Shown here: positions 44,309-52,408 of the stretch, one piece after another
Layout: every line of letters starts with the position of its first letter
How positions within the stretch are numbered: the first letter of the stretch is position 1
NCBI RefSeq assembly: GCF_001936615.1
Contig: NZ_MLBF01000010.1
Span: 1-64,000 of the forward strand
Source of the DNA: Desulfosporosinus metallidurans
GTDB taxonomy: Bacteria; Bacillota; Desulfitobacteriia; Desulfitobacteriales; Desulfitobacteriaceae
Reading direction: 5' to 3'
DNA: 64,000 nucleotides
The notes under the pieces: generated by a model
What the model was told of the DNA's origin: nothing
Seen by the model: only the letters and a program-made list of their open reading frames with translations
Database searches by the model: none
Position numbers and translations under genes: made by a program

Positions 44309-44699
44309 AAAGGCTCTCCACTTTGTACGAAGAAAGATTTCCTCGTTCCGCCCAACGTACTTCTACACTGATTCGCAAAAGTTGTGGGATATCATCCCAA
44401 TCTGAACGAATGAGCCAATGGAACTTCCCCTCGCTTCCTTCGACTATCCCACCAGGTATACAGGCCTGTCGAGCAATATTATCACTCCAAGTATGAACCG
44501 CTAACTGGTCCAATTTTGTCTGAGCAAGGTTCGCTCCTTCTATTAGGGCTGACGCTTGACGTGATTCAGAGACGGCACTTTCCGTCAAACCAAAAAGAAC
44601 AGCAAACCCTAATGAGAAAAGGAAGAGAGCAAGCAACACATCAAACAATACATACCCCTGCGAAGCATTCGTTTGTTCCGTAGAAGTCTCCCCCCTCAA
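44295..44699 (-). CDS. PilV-like minor pilin
   Basis: The 134-residue protein has leader SQG before YVLFDVLLALFLFSLGFAVLF. Residue 5 of the mature protein is Asp rather than the usual Glu. It then shows ASALIEGANLAQTKLDQLAV, typical of PilV/GspI. It lies just before the PilW-like gene. Confidence 0.72.
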   Translation of the reverse strand: MRGETSTEQTNASQGYVLFDVLLALFLFSLGFAVLFGLTESAVSESRQASALIEGANLAQTKLDQLAVHTWSDNIARQACIPGGIVEGSEGKFHWLIRSDWDDIPQLLRISVEVRWAERGNLSSYKVESLYAVE

Positions 44700-44732
44700 C
44701 GTTTAGTATCATTTTTCCACCTTTCCCTAATC

Positions 44733-44833
44733 TTTCAACACTCTTCTACTCTCTACTTTGTACTCTTCTCTCTTGTTCTCTCTACTCTTGTACTCTCTCT
44801 TCTTTCTCTTCTTTCCACCCTCCACTTCTATCT
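44733..44833. repeat. CT-rich low-complexity tract with partial 7-bp period
   Basis: The plus strand is almost purely pyrimidine, with repeats such as tctactc, tctactt, tgtactc. It fills the gap between the GspG-like gene and the PilV-like gene and reaches the stop of the former. Confidence 0.5.
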
Positions 44834-45196
44834 TACTTGCCCCAAAGCATTAATTTGATAATCCTCAGCAGAATTGAAGGGATTTACCGGGACTTCCTCC
44901 AGATAGGGACCACGCCATCCACTCACTCCTTGCGGGGTATGAACTAAGTCAAGAAGACTGGCAGGATAAGTTCCGACATCAATCCGGTAAAGTTGTACGG
45001 CTCCTTCAATCTTCCGCACATTGGCCAGATTGACACGGACTCGAACCTGTTGAGCAGCTGAACCAAAATGAGGTGTAACCAAGGTCAGGAGAACTCCCAT
45101 CAGAAAAAGGACAAGCAGAAGCTCCCATAACGTATAACCTGAGGGCACGCTCTTTTCTCTTTTCACAGCTTTACTTCTGCTCCTTAATAATGTCAT
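44828..45196 (-). CDS. GspG-like pseudopilin
   Basis: The 122-residue protein has leader VPSG before YTLWELLLVLFLMGVLLTLVTP and the GspG-type body (NLANVRKIEGAVQLYRIDVGTYPASLLDLV, GWRGPYLEEVPVNPF). The calcium-site region appears shortened. It is the first gene of the pilin-pilB-pilT-pilC run of cluster 1. The 281-bp gap upstream to aroB shows no feature other than the heptamer island at its far end. Confidence 0.8.
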   Translation of the reverse strand: MTLLRSRSKAVKREKSVPSGYTLWELLLVLFLMGVLLTLVTPHFGSAAQQVRVRVNLANVRKIEGAVQLYRIDVGTYPASLLDLVHTPQGVSGWRGPYLEEVPVNPFNSAEDYQINALGQVR

Positions 45197-45450
45197 TGTA
45201 ATGTCCCAAAAATCAAATTCATTACCGCATATTCCCTTTTTATTTCTCTACCCTTTAAGGAAAACCTTCTACCTCGACACATCTTTCTTAGAAAGTCTAC
45301 CAATTGTCATCCTTCTAACTAAATCGCATATTTTCGTTTAAACGCTATGATTCCACTCCAATAAAACAAGAAATCTGACAAAGATCCTTCGATCCTCGCC
45401 AGATTCTAATAGCTTCCAACTCTCTCCTAACTGCATCCTTCAACTTTCAA

Positions 45451-45492
45451 TAACTCACAACTTATAACTTTTAACTTTTAACTCTCAACTTC
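45451..45492. repeat. heptamer repeat island spanning the aroB stop
   Basis: Six exact-phase plus-strand units: taactca, caactta, taacttt, taacttt, taactct, caacttc. The last four codons and stop of aroB (E-V-E-S-stop) are encoded inside this array. Confidence 0.8.
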
Positions 45493-46590
45493 ATCGTCTG
45501 ACGAAATTACCTGGTCCCACGCAGCCAAGATCTCAGGGTCTGTACACTCCTTAGAAACTACCGCTTGCCCAATCCCTTTGGGCAGAATTAAGATTTTCCG
45601 CCCCCCTTGGTTTTTCTTATCCGTTTTCATCCCTTGCAACAAAGCTTGGGAGTCTTGCCCTTTAATCACAGTCGGTAACCCAAAAGTTATAAGGAGATGT
45701 TTGACTCTATCGACCTCGTCTAAGGTGATAAACCCTTTGGCATTAGCCAGATACGCAGCTGCTAATAGGCCAATGCTAACTCCCTGACCATGAGTCACTC
45801 CACGATAGTTCATCTCCGTCTCTAAGGCATGTCCGAAGCTATGTCCTAGATTCAGCAAGGCACGCACTCCCTGTTCTCGCTCATCTTGAGAAACGATCCT
45901 CACCTTGACCGCCGAAGATCGGGCCACCATTTCACGCCAAACCGAGGGATCACGTTGCTTAATGCTTTGTTCCTGTTTCTCGAAAAACTCAAACAGGTCA
46001 GAATCGGCAATTATAGCATGCTTAATGCTTTCCGCTAAACCATTTTCAACTTCTCCCCATGGCAAGCTTTCCAGGGTTGTGAAATCTGTCCAAACTGCTT
46101 GTGGCGGATAAAAAGAACCTAAAATATTCTTGCCCGCTGGATGATTTACGGCAACTTTCCCACCAATACTGCTGTCTACTTGAGCCAACAACGTGGTAGG
46201 GACTTGAATCAAACGAATCCCTCGCATAAAAACGCTAGCAAAAAAGCCGGCCAAATCCCCAATTACTCCCCCTCCAAGGGCAATCACGAGGGTTTTGCGA
46301 TCCGCACCATAACGCAAGGCCGACGTCGTTAGCTGACTTAGACGTTCAAGCGACTTGCCTTCCTCTCCTGCAGGGATTTTGAATAAATTCACTCTATAGT
46401 CTTGAAGCCCTTCCATGAGGCGATCAAAGTAAAGGTCTGCAACTGAGTGATGCGTAATGATCAGAATATGCTCCACATCATCCATCTGAGAATGCAGGTA
46501 CTCTCCTAACTCTTGAAGAGGTGCTCCTAAAAACACCGGATAAGATCTATCCGCTCTTACTTCAATCTTTTGCCACTCTGCTAAACTCAT
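45478..46590 (-). CDS. aroB: 3-dehydroquinate synthase
   Basis: Second step of the shikimate pathway, NAD- and metal-dependent. Conserved segments: PAGEEGKSLERL, ALGGGVIGDLAGFFASVFMR, VPTTLLAQVDSSIGGKVAVN, GLAESIKHAII, LNLGHSFGHALE and GVSIGLLAAA. ATG 46590 (MSLAEWQKIE) has AAGGATGG upstream and overlaps aroK by 29 bp; ATG 46626 is in frame but lies further inside aroK. The C-terminal end is encoded by a heptamer repeat. Confidence 0.94.
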   Translation of the reverse strand: MSLAEWQKIEVRADRSYPVFLGAPLQELGEYLHSQMDDVEHILIITHHSVADLYFDRLMEGLQDYRVNLFKIPAGEEGKSLERLSQLTTSALRYGADRKTLVIALGGGVIGDLAGFFASVFMRGIRLIQVPTTLLAQVDSSIGGKVAVNHPAGKNILGSFYPPQAVWTDFTTLESLPWGEVENGLAESIKHAIIADSDLFEFFEKQEQSIKQRDPSVWREMVARSSAVKVRIVSQDEREQGVRALLNLGHSFGHALETEMNYRGVTHGQGVSIGLLAAAYLANAKGFITLDEVDRVKHLLITFGLPTVIKGQDSQALLQGMKTDKKNQGGRKILILPKGIGQAVVSKECTDPEILAAWDQVISSDDEVES

Positions 46591-47095
46591 TATTTTCCAT
46601 CCTTCCAAGCCGTGCCAGAATCTCACTCACCACTTCGTCAATATTTTTTTGGGATGTATCCACCGTAAAATCAGCCCTGGCGTAGCTTACTTGCCGTTCA
46701 GACCATAATTTCTCAATCGCCTCTTTTGGCCCTTTGAGGAGTGGACGGTCATTCTTATGCCCGATTCGGCTGAGAATAACTTCCAGTGAAGCATGAAGGC
46801 CGATAATAATCCCATTTTGGGCTAAAATATCCCAGTTATGCGGGTTTAATACAGTCCCTCCGCCCGTAGCGATCACGATTTGCTCCTGCTGACTGAGCCT
46901 CGCGACCACAATCCTTTCTTCTGAACGGAAACGGGTCTCCCCATGACGTCGAAAAATATCCGTCACACTCATACTAGTTACTTCACCAATTTCGCAATCT
47001 GTATCGACAAAATCCCAAGCGAGCGACTGGGCTAGGCGCTTACCGACCGTGCTTTTGCCTGTTCCCATAAAGCCAATGAGAACGATGTTTCGCAT
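46562..47095 (-). CDS. aroK: shikimate kinase
   Basis: Phosphorylates shikimate with ATP. P-loop GFMGTGKSTVG, shikimate-binding DTDCEIGE, RSEER and GGGTVLN, and lid residues around KNDRPLLKGP are present. ATG 47095 (MRNIVLIGF) follows GAGGAAGGATC and is preferred over ATG 47113. Length 177 is typical. It lies between aroC and aroB. Confidence 0.94.
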   Translation of the reverse strand: MRNIVLIGFMGTGKSTVGKRLAQSLAWDFVDTDCEIGEVTSMSVTDIFRRHGETRFRSEERIVVARLSQQEQIVIATGGGTVLNPHNWDILAQNGIIIGLHASLEVILSRIGHKNDRPLLKGPKEAIEKLWSERQVSYARADFTVDTSQKNIDEVVSEILARLGRMENNEFSRVAKD

Positions 47096-47119
47096 GGAGA
47101 TCCTTCCTCTCAATGAAAT

Positions 47120-47176
47120 AAGTTCAACTAAACTTACGATGGAGCTAGAACTCCATCGTAAGTAAGTTTCCTATAT
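47120..47176 (-). repeat. intergenic hairpin element, copy D
   Basis: The most regular copy. Arms AAGTTCAACTAA and AAGTTTCCTATAT enclose a perfect 13-bp stem ACTTACGATGGAG/CTCCATCGTAAGT with a 6-nt loop. The last codons and stop of aroC fall inside it. Confidence 0.8.
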
Positions 47177-48299
47177 AAGCTTCCCAAGCGGTTTGTAATT
47201 CCAGAAAGCTGTCCGCTGGAAATTTTTCAAGCACCGCTTCAGCAATAACCCAGGCCACCACGTGTTCTAATACAACCAAGGCTGCGGGCACAGCACAGAC
47301 GTCTGAGCGTTCTACACTGGCCTTTACCACCTCTTTAGTTTTCAAATGCACTGTTTCTAAAGGCTGATACAGTGTAGGAATCGGTTTCATCACCGTCTGA
47401 AGGATAATGGGTTCCCCGTTACTCATTCCCCCTTCGATTCCTCCAGCATGGTTGGTTCGTCTCTTAAAACCCTGTCCTTGACAATAATAGATCGGATCAT
47501 GGACCTTTGATCCCATTCGATCCCCCATATCAAACCCTAAGCCAAAGGAGATCCCTTTCATCGCCTGCACTGAGAGCACCGCTTGGGCCAATTTTCCATC
47601 TAACTTTCGATCCCACTGTACATGGGACCCCAGCCCCGCGGGGAGATGATGAACTTGTACCTCTAGAAGCCCGCCCAAGGATTCGCCCTCACTCCGAGCT
47701 ACCATGAGTCGTTCTCCCATCTGTTGTTCAGCAACAGGATCCCCCACGGACCATTCCGATTGTTTTACACGTTGCCAATATGCATCTTCGTCAACATACT
47801 CCGCATGAACCCCACCAACTGCAAGAACATGCCCTTTGATCTCCACTCCTAAAGCAGACAACCCTTGTCTAGCAATACTACCAATGGCCACCCGCATAGC
47901 CGTCTCTCGGGCACTTGCTCTCTCAAGAATATTTCGCACTTCCGTATGGTATTTAAGAGCTCCGGTCAAATCCGCATGTCCCGGTCGTGGAGTCATTACT
48001 TTACGGCTTTCTAAATCAGCCTCTTTTCCCCAAGCCATGACTTTCTCCCAGTTTTCCCAATCACGGTTCAGGATTTCCAAAGCGATTGGAGCCCCAGTAC
48101 TTACGCCACCCCGAACTCCAGAAACAAGATGAACTTCGTCTTGTTCAATGGCCATTCGCCCGCCTCGACCAGGACCCTGTTGACGTTGTCTTAAGGCTTC
48201 ATCGATTCTATCCTTGGAAATTTTCATTCCAGACGGAAGTCCTTCAATGATACCCACTAATTTCTGACCATGTGATTCCCCTGCCGTTAAAAAACGCAC
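47145..48299 (-). CDS. aroC: chorismate synthase
   Basis: Last step to chorismate, needs reduced FMN. The 384-residue protein has RFLTAGESHG, RQQGPGRGGRM, VMTPRPGHADLTG, RASARETAMRVA and RRTNHAGGIEGGMSNG. The start is GTG at 48299 with GAAGGG upstream. The C-terminal residues YIGNLLTMEF are encoded by hairpin element D rather than by family-conserved sequence. Confidence 0.95.
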   Translation of the reverse strand: MRFLTAGESHGQKLVGIIEGLPSGMKISKDRIDEALRQRQQGPGRGGRMAIEQDEVHLVSGVRGGVSTGAPIALEILNRDWENWEKVMAWGKEADLESRKVMTPRPGHADLTGALKYHTEVRNILERASARETAMRVAIGSIARQGLSALGVEIKGHVLAVGGVHAEYVDEDAYWQRVKQSEWSVGDPVAEQQMGERLMVARSEGESLGGLLEVQVHHLPAGLGSHVQWDRKLDGKLAQAVLSVQAMKGISFGLGFDMGDRMGSKVHDPIYYCQGQGFKRRTNHAGGIEGGMSNGEPIILQTVMKPIPTLYQPLETVHLKTKEVVKASVERSDVCAVPAALVVLEHVVAWVIAEAVLEKFPADSFLELQTAWEAYIGNLLTMEF

Positions 48300-48338
48300 T
48301 ATATTATCCCTTCTCTCTATCCTATAAGGTAAAAATTA

Positions 48339-48785
48339 TTATTTTTCTCTTATGCGCATGCCCACGGGGGCAACGATGATGCTCCTACGCTCACCCTTTG
48401 AATTTGTTAAAATGATGGTTGCTCCCACACCTCGCCCGATAGCACTAAATGATAATTCTTTCGGGCCTCCAAAAAGCTGGATACCCTCTTTATAATACAC
48501 GTCTTTTACTCTTGTGCCTTGACGAAAGATCTGATAATGCTGATCCCCAATTTGATAATAAAACTTGATCGAGTACCAGTTATTCTCCGCCAGTGCAGCC
48601 TGCCGCGTATCCCGTATATCCTCTAATAATTGGGTAGTTGCGAAGGTTAGGCGTTCCTTTTCAAGGTTTACAGGAAGCTTAATAAGCAGAACGAAACCTG
48701 AGCCTGCTAAAAGCACTAAAACAAGCAGCATTTCCAGCAAAGTAAATCCTCGATCATTGCCCCTCGCCCGCTCATCTCTCTTCAT
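48339..48785 (-). CDS. GspH/ComGD-like minor pilin
   Basis: The 148-residue protein has leader GNDRG before FTLLEMLLVLVLLAGSGFVLL. The body (TTQLLEDIRDTRQAALAENN) resembles GspH/FimT and ComGD. It lies between aroE and aroC, apart from the other pilin genes. Confidence 0.8.
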   Translation of the reverse strand: MKRDERARGNDRGFTLLEMLLVLVLLAGSGFVLLIKLPVNLEKERLTFATTQLLEDIRDTRQAALAENNWYSIKFYYQIGDQHYQIFRQGTRVKDVYYKEGIQLFGGPKELSFSAIGRGVGATIILTNSKGERRSIIVAPVGMRIREK

Positions 48786-48800
48786 ACTTAACTCTACCTT

Positions 48801-49640
48801 TTAACCTTTATAAAACATCCGCTGTAAGAGCTGTTTTTTCAAAGCTTGTCGCATTTCCTCCACCGGAGCTTGTCCACCAAGCCAGAACTCCCAAGCCAAA
48901 GTCCCTTGATAGAGAAGCATATCGAGTCCGTTTAGCACACGGCATCCCTGTTTTTTTGCTTCCTTCAACAAAGACGTTTCTTTAGGGTTAACTATTATAT
49001 CAACCACGAGTGTTTGACTAAAAATCCCTTTAATAGAAAATGGGAAAGGCTCATCATGTAACCCCACCGAAGTTGTCTGCACTAAAAGGTCGACGTCCGT
49101 AAGCCAATCCCCCGGAGCAAACTCCCCTGAAGTTGCCGTTCCTCCCCAGTGCTTAATCAACTCTACCAATTCTATACCCTTTTCCCGCGTCCGATTAAGA
49201 ATATGTATGTTCATCCCTTGCTCTACCAGAGCCAAGGCAATCCCTTTGGCCGCTCCACCTCCCCCAAGAAGAACCGCGTTTTTTCCCTTGAACCCATTAA
49301 GATATCCTTCCACAGATCGAATAAATCCAGCGCCGTCCGTATTGTGTCCAATCCTCTTCCCCTCATGGATTTTCACCGTGTTGACAGCCCCAGCACGCTT
49401 AGCCTCAGGGGTTAGTGAATCAAGAAGGGGAATGATGTGTTCCTTATGCGGAAGAGTGACGTTCCAACCTGAATATCCTAGGGCACAAAGACCTTCTACC
49501 GCCTCCGCCAATTGGCCAGGCTTAACGTGAAAGCGTTGATACTCCGCGTTAACCCCCAAGGCGGCATACCCAGCATTGTGCATCCCTGGGGAAAGCGAAT
49601 GCTCAATCGGATCCCCAATCACTGCATAGTGTTTCTCCAT
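48801..49640 (-). CDS. aroE: shikimate dehydrogenase
   Basis: NADP-dependent reduction of 3-dehydroshikimate. IGDPIEHSLSPGMHNAGY, NVTLPHKE with catalytic Lys, NTDGAGF, and Rossmann VLLGGGGAAKGIALAL are present; QGTLAWEFWLG is near the end. Length 279 is usual. It begins the aroE-pilin-aroC-aroK-aroB run. Confidence 0.95.
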   Translation of the reverse strand: MEKHYAVIGDPIEHSLSPGMHNAGYAALGVNAEYQRFHVKPGQLAEAVEGLCALGYSGWNVTLPHKEHIIPLLDSLTPEAKRAGAVNTVKIHEGKRIGHNTDGAGFIRSVEGYLNGFKGKNAVLLGGGGAAKGIALALVEQGMNIHILNRTREKGIELVELIKHWGGTATSGEFAPGDWLTDVDLLVQTTSVGLHDEPFPFSIKGIFSQTLVVDIIVNPKETSLLKEAKKQGCRVLNGLDMLLYQGTLAWEFWLGGQAPVEEMRQALKKQLLQRMFYKG

Positions 49641-49731
49641 TTTATAACATCCCTTTACATGTTTGGTCGATATCCCTATATCTCTTAACGGTTTATGTGA
49701 AAAAGAGAATGGCAGGCCATTCCCTTACTGT

Positions 49732-50262
49732 TTATTGTATTTTGGGGCTGAATGGTTTCACCGAAGTAAAATGTTTCATCATCCAAACCAGCAATTTCTC
49801 CACGCGACGCATAAGGCGTGTTCCTATAAACTCATGGTCATTAATGGGAGTGACCAAAATTGTATAGAGACCGAGACGATTCCCGCCCAATATATCCGTA
49901 AACAACTGATCTCCAATGACAGCCGTATCCTTTTGCCCCGTTCCCAAAAGATCCATTCCCGCTTTGAAAGCTTTTCTGCGCGGCTTTGTCGCCCGAAATA
50001 CAAACGGAATTCCAACTCGTTCTGCAACAACAGCTACACGCTGCCGCTTTTTATTGTTTGACACAACACACGCCTGAATTCCAGCGTCCTTAACCCTTAT
50101 AAACCACTCCGCCACTTTAGGGCCTACATTAACATCATTCCATGGGGTCATAGTATTATCCAAGTCGATAATGAGCCCCCTGATTCCATCCCGAACAAGT
50201 TGTTCTACTGAAATAAGATCGAGTGAAGGAGCTTGAAGTGTGGGTCGAAAATACTCAAACAT
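49732..50262 (-). CDS. YqeG family HAD-type phosphatase
   Basis: HAD-superfamily IIIA phosphatase. The 176-residue protein has DxD motif LIIDLDNTMTPWND, VVSNNKKR, a lysine in RATKPRRKAF and the acidic motif IGDQLFTDILGGNRLG. B. subtilis YqeG is adjacent to aroD, so the shikimate neighbourhood fits. The substrate is unknown. ATG 50262 (MFEYFRP) has TTGGAGGG upstream. Confidence 0.88.
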   Translation of the reverse strand: MFEYFRPTLQAPSLDLISVEQLVRDGIRGLIIDLDNTMTPWNDVNVGPKVAEWFIRVKDAGIQACVVSNNKKRQRVAVVAERVGIPFVFRATKPRRKAFKAGMDLLGTGQKDTAVIGDQLFTDILGGNRLGLYTILVTPINDHEFIGTRLMRRVEKLLVWMMKHFTSVKPFSPKIQ

Positions 50263-50332
50263 TGAACCCTCCAAAGTGCAGAACTTTTTCATAATTATAC
50301 CTTAGAGAATGCCGTGAGAGCAAGTAGAGGAC

Positions 50333-51076
50333 TTATTTATTTGAATCAATCTTCCCCATCTCTTCCAATAACTTTTGAATGGCTTTCTTCTCGATACGCG
50401 AAACATACGAACGCGAAATCTCCAGCATCTTGGCAATCTCCCGTTGTGTCCTTTTCGGACTGTTCATCAACCCATAACGCAACTGAAGCACCATCTTTTC
50501 CCTCTTGTTCAATGTTTTTACAAGTTCTAGCAAAGCCTTTTGCTCAGCCTCATTTTCAACTTTGATGGAAATATCCTCTTCATTCGAGCCAAGAACATCA
50601 ATCAGAGAAATCTCATTGCCCTCTTTATCCATTCCGATCGGGTCGTAGATAGAAACTTCACCCCGTGACTTTTTCAAGGATCTTAAATGCATCAGAATCT
50701 CATTTTCAATACATCTCGCAGCGTAGGTTGCAAGCTTTGTCCCCTTGCCCGGATCAAATGTGTTAATCCCTTTAATTAAACCTATGGTGCCGATGGAAAT
50801 AAGGTCATCAGCATCTTCCCCTGTTCCGTCAAATTTCTTTACCAGGTGAGCAACCAACCGCAAATTATGCTCCACTAAGGTATTGCGCGCTTGCTCAACC
50901 TCGCGGGTTAGAGTAAAAGGTTCTGTTTTACTTTCACTTAGGATTCGCAAACAGCGCGCTTCCTCCCGCTCGTTTAAGGGTTGGGGAAAGGCATTGTTGT
51001 TGATATACGAGACCAGTAAGGAGACTCCCTTAAGAACAGAGAGCGCCATACTAATAAAAAATAGTTCCGCGAACAT
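50333..51076 (-). CDS. sigK: RNA polymerase sporulation sigma factor SigK
   Basis: Late mother-cell sigma factor. The N-terminal hydrophobic part MFAELFFISMALSVLKGVSL is the pro-sequence removed by SpoIVFB. Region 2 (NTLVEHNLRLVAHLVKKF, DLISIGTIGLIKGINTFDPGKG) and region 4 (KREKMVLQLRYGL, TQREIAKMLEISRSYVSRIE) follow. The gene is continuous, with no skin-type element interrupting it. ATG 51076 has GGTGGAG upstream. A CATAAGTA with CAAAATT 13 nt before it might be a weak sigma-E promoter. Confidence 0.94.
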   Translation of the reverse strand: MFAELFFISMALSVLKGVSLLVSYINNNAFPQPLNEREEARCLRILSESKTEPFTLTREVEQARNTLVEHNLRLVAHLVKKFDGTGEDADDLISIGTIGLIKGINTFDPGKGTKLATYAARCIENEILMHLRSLKKSRGEVSIYDPIGMDKEGNEISLIDVLGSNEEDISIKVENEAEQKALLELVKTLNKREKMVLQLRYGLMNSPKRTQREIAKMLEISRSYVSRIEKKAIQKLLEEMGKIDSNK

Positions 51077-51156
51077 CTTCTCCACCCCTTTTTGCACGTT
51101 GTCGTTGTTCTATTACTTATGCTTACGGGGGAGAAATTTTGCTTATCCACTGAATA

Positions 51157-51200
51157 TTAAAAACCGCCATCCCGTTCATTTTAGGGAAGGCGATTTTTTT
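51157..51200 (-). terminator. terminator of the cluster 2 pilMNO unit
   Basis: On the minus strand CGCCtTCCC pairs with GGGAtGGCG (one mismatch) with a 10-nt loop, then TTTTTAATATT. A T run on the other strand makes it bidirectional. It begins at the PilO stop and separates the pilus cluster from sigK. Confidence 0.75.
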
Positions 51201-51816
51201 AGGGTTGAAACATTTTCGCGGGAGTGTCTACTCCGATGGGCGAATTCATATAGGCTGGTTTCTGAGTTGAATCGCTTGCTCCGACACTGGCATAAGCCGT
51301 CAATTTAACAAATGCTCGCATATTCCCTTGGGAAACGGTAAGGTTGAGGCTTTGAAGCGTCAAACGTTGGCCCCCTCCGTATTGCATATCATGAATCAAG
51401 GCCAGCACGTCTGCCGTCTTTCCGATATAATTTACGTTCATCCCTATTGTTTGATAGGAGCCTTTGGTTTGTATTGGTTCAAACGTGATCGATTGCGGAG
51501 ATACGGAGTGTTGCTTAGCCAACGTATAGAGATCAACCATGAGTTGAGGTTTATCCAGTCGGTTAGGTACCTGGGCCTTTAATTGTTGGACTTTTGTTTC
51601 CAAGGTCTTAATATCCTGTTGAAGCGCGCTTTGATTTTTCTGGTACGCCAGCAGTTCCTGATAGTTTCTCATTTGGGCATTTAACTGACTTGTCGCCCTC
51701 TGAATGACCGTCCATTCGGGCAGAAAGAGAAAAGCAACATAGGCGTAACCCAGCCCCAACATCACAAAAAGAACCAGTATGATTATTTCGAGTTTTTCCT
51801 TCTTTAACTCCTTCAC
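51199..51816 (-). CDS. pilO: PilO-like type IV pilus assembly protein, cluster 2
   Basis: The 205-residue protein has one membrane segment (about 9-32, LEIIILVLFVMLGLGYAYVA), a coiled coil (about 38-80) and a ferredoxin-like domain (FEPIQTKGSYQTIGMNVNYIG). The pattern and position after PilM and PilN identify it as PilO. Confidence 0.85.
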   Translation of the reverse strand: MKELKKEKLEIIILVLFVMLGLGYAYVAFLFLPEWTVIQRATSQLNAQMRNYQELLAYQKNQSALQQDIKTLETKVQQLKAQVPNRLDKPQLMVDLYTLAKQHSVSPQSITFEPIQTKGSYQTIGMNVNYIGKTADVLALIHDMQYGGGQRLTLQSLNLTVSQGNMRAFVKLTAYASVGASDSTQKPAYMNSPIGVDTPAKMFQP

Positions 51817-51865
51817 CCTTTTGCTCCTAACTCTTCTGCCTTTATGGTCTTGCTGCGACTAAATC

Positions 51866-52408
51866 TTATTTTAACTTTAAGTTAAAATTTAAAGTCTGCT
51901 CCTTGTCTTGTAACGAAACAGTCTGAATATCAACCTCTTGAAACATTCCAGAATCACGCAAACTGACCCATAGCCTCGCTACATCGACAGGTGTTGGCAC
52001 ACTGACGCCCATTGTCAGAACATTTTCTTGCAAGGAAAACGTATTCACGATCGTCCCCATTGGAAGGGTCCTTTTCAGTTCATCTAAGATAGGACCGGGA
52101 TCGCGGGTATTTTTTTGCATAAGATTGAGCAGTTGCTGTTGTCCTTCAGTTTGAGCTTTAAGTACCTTTAGTTGATTAACTTGCTTAGCAATATCTCCCA
52201 GCGAAGAACTTTGTTGTTCAACTAGGGCGATATCTCGTTTCACCTTGTACTCCCAAATCCACGGCACACTTCCGAGTACTCCCAAAAGCATCACACTCAC
52301 TGTCCCCCAAAGCACAGCCTTAGTTTTCCAAGAGTGAGGATTCTGGATTTCTCTGGCTAGTCCCGCTTCCCATTGTTGGGCAAAATTAAACTCTCTTTTT
52401 TCCCTCAT
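51866..52408 (-). CDS. pilN: PilN-like type IV pilus assembly protein, cluster 2
   Basis: The 180-residue protein has a cytoplasmic N-terminus that begins REKREFNFAQQWEAGLA, one membrane segment (about 32-50), a coiled coil, and a small domain (LKRTLPMGTIVNTFSLQENV). The start is 1 bp after the PilM stop. The N-terminus probably docks on PilM. Confidence 0.85.
   Translation of the reverse strand: MREKREFNFAQQWEAGLAREIQNPHSWKTKAVLWGTVSVMLLGVLGSVPWIWEYKVKRDIALVEQQSSSLGDIAKQVNQLKVLKAQTEGQQQLLNLMQKNTRDPGPILDELKRTLPMGTIVNTFSLQENVLTMGVSVPTPVDVARLWVSLRDSGMFQEVDIQTVSLQDKEQTLNFNLKLK

Noticed and set aside
50333..51076. skin-type element in sigK
   Set aside because: The sigK frame is continuous from pro-sequence to region 4.
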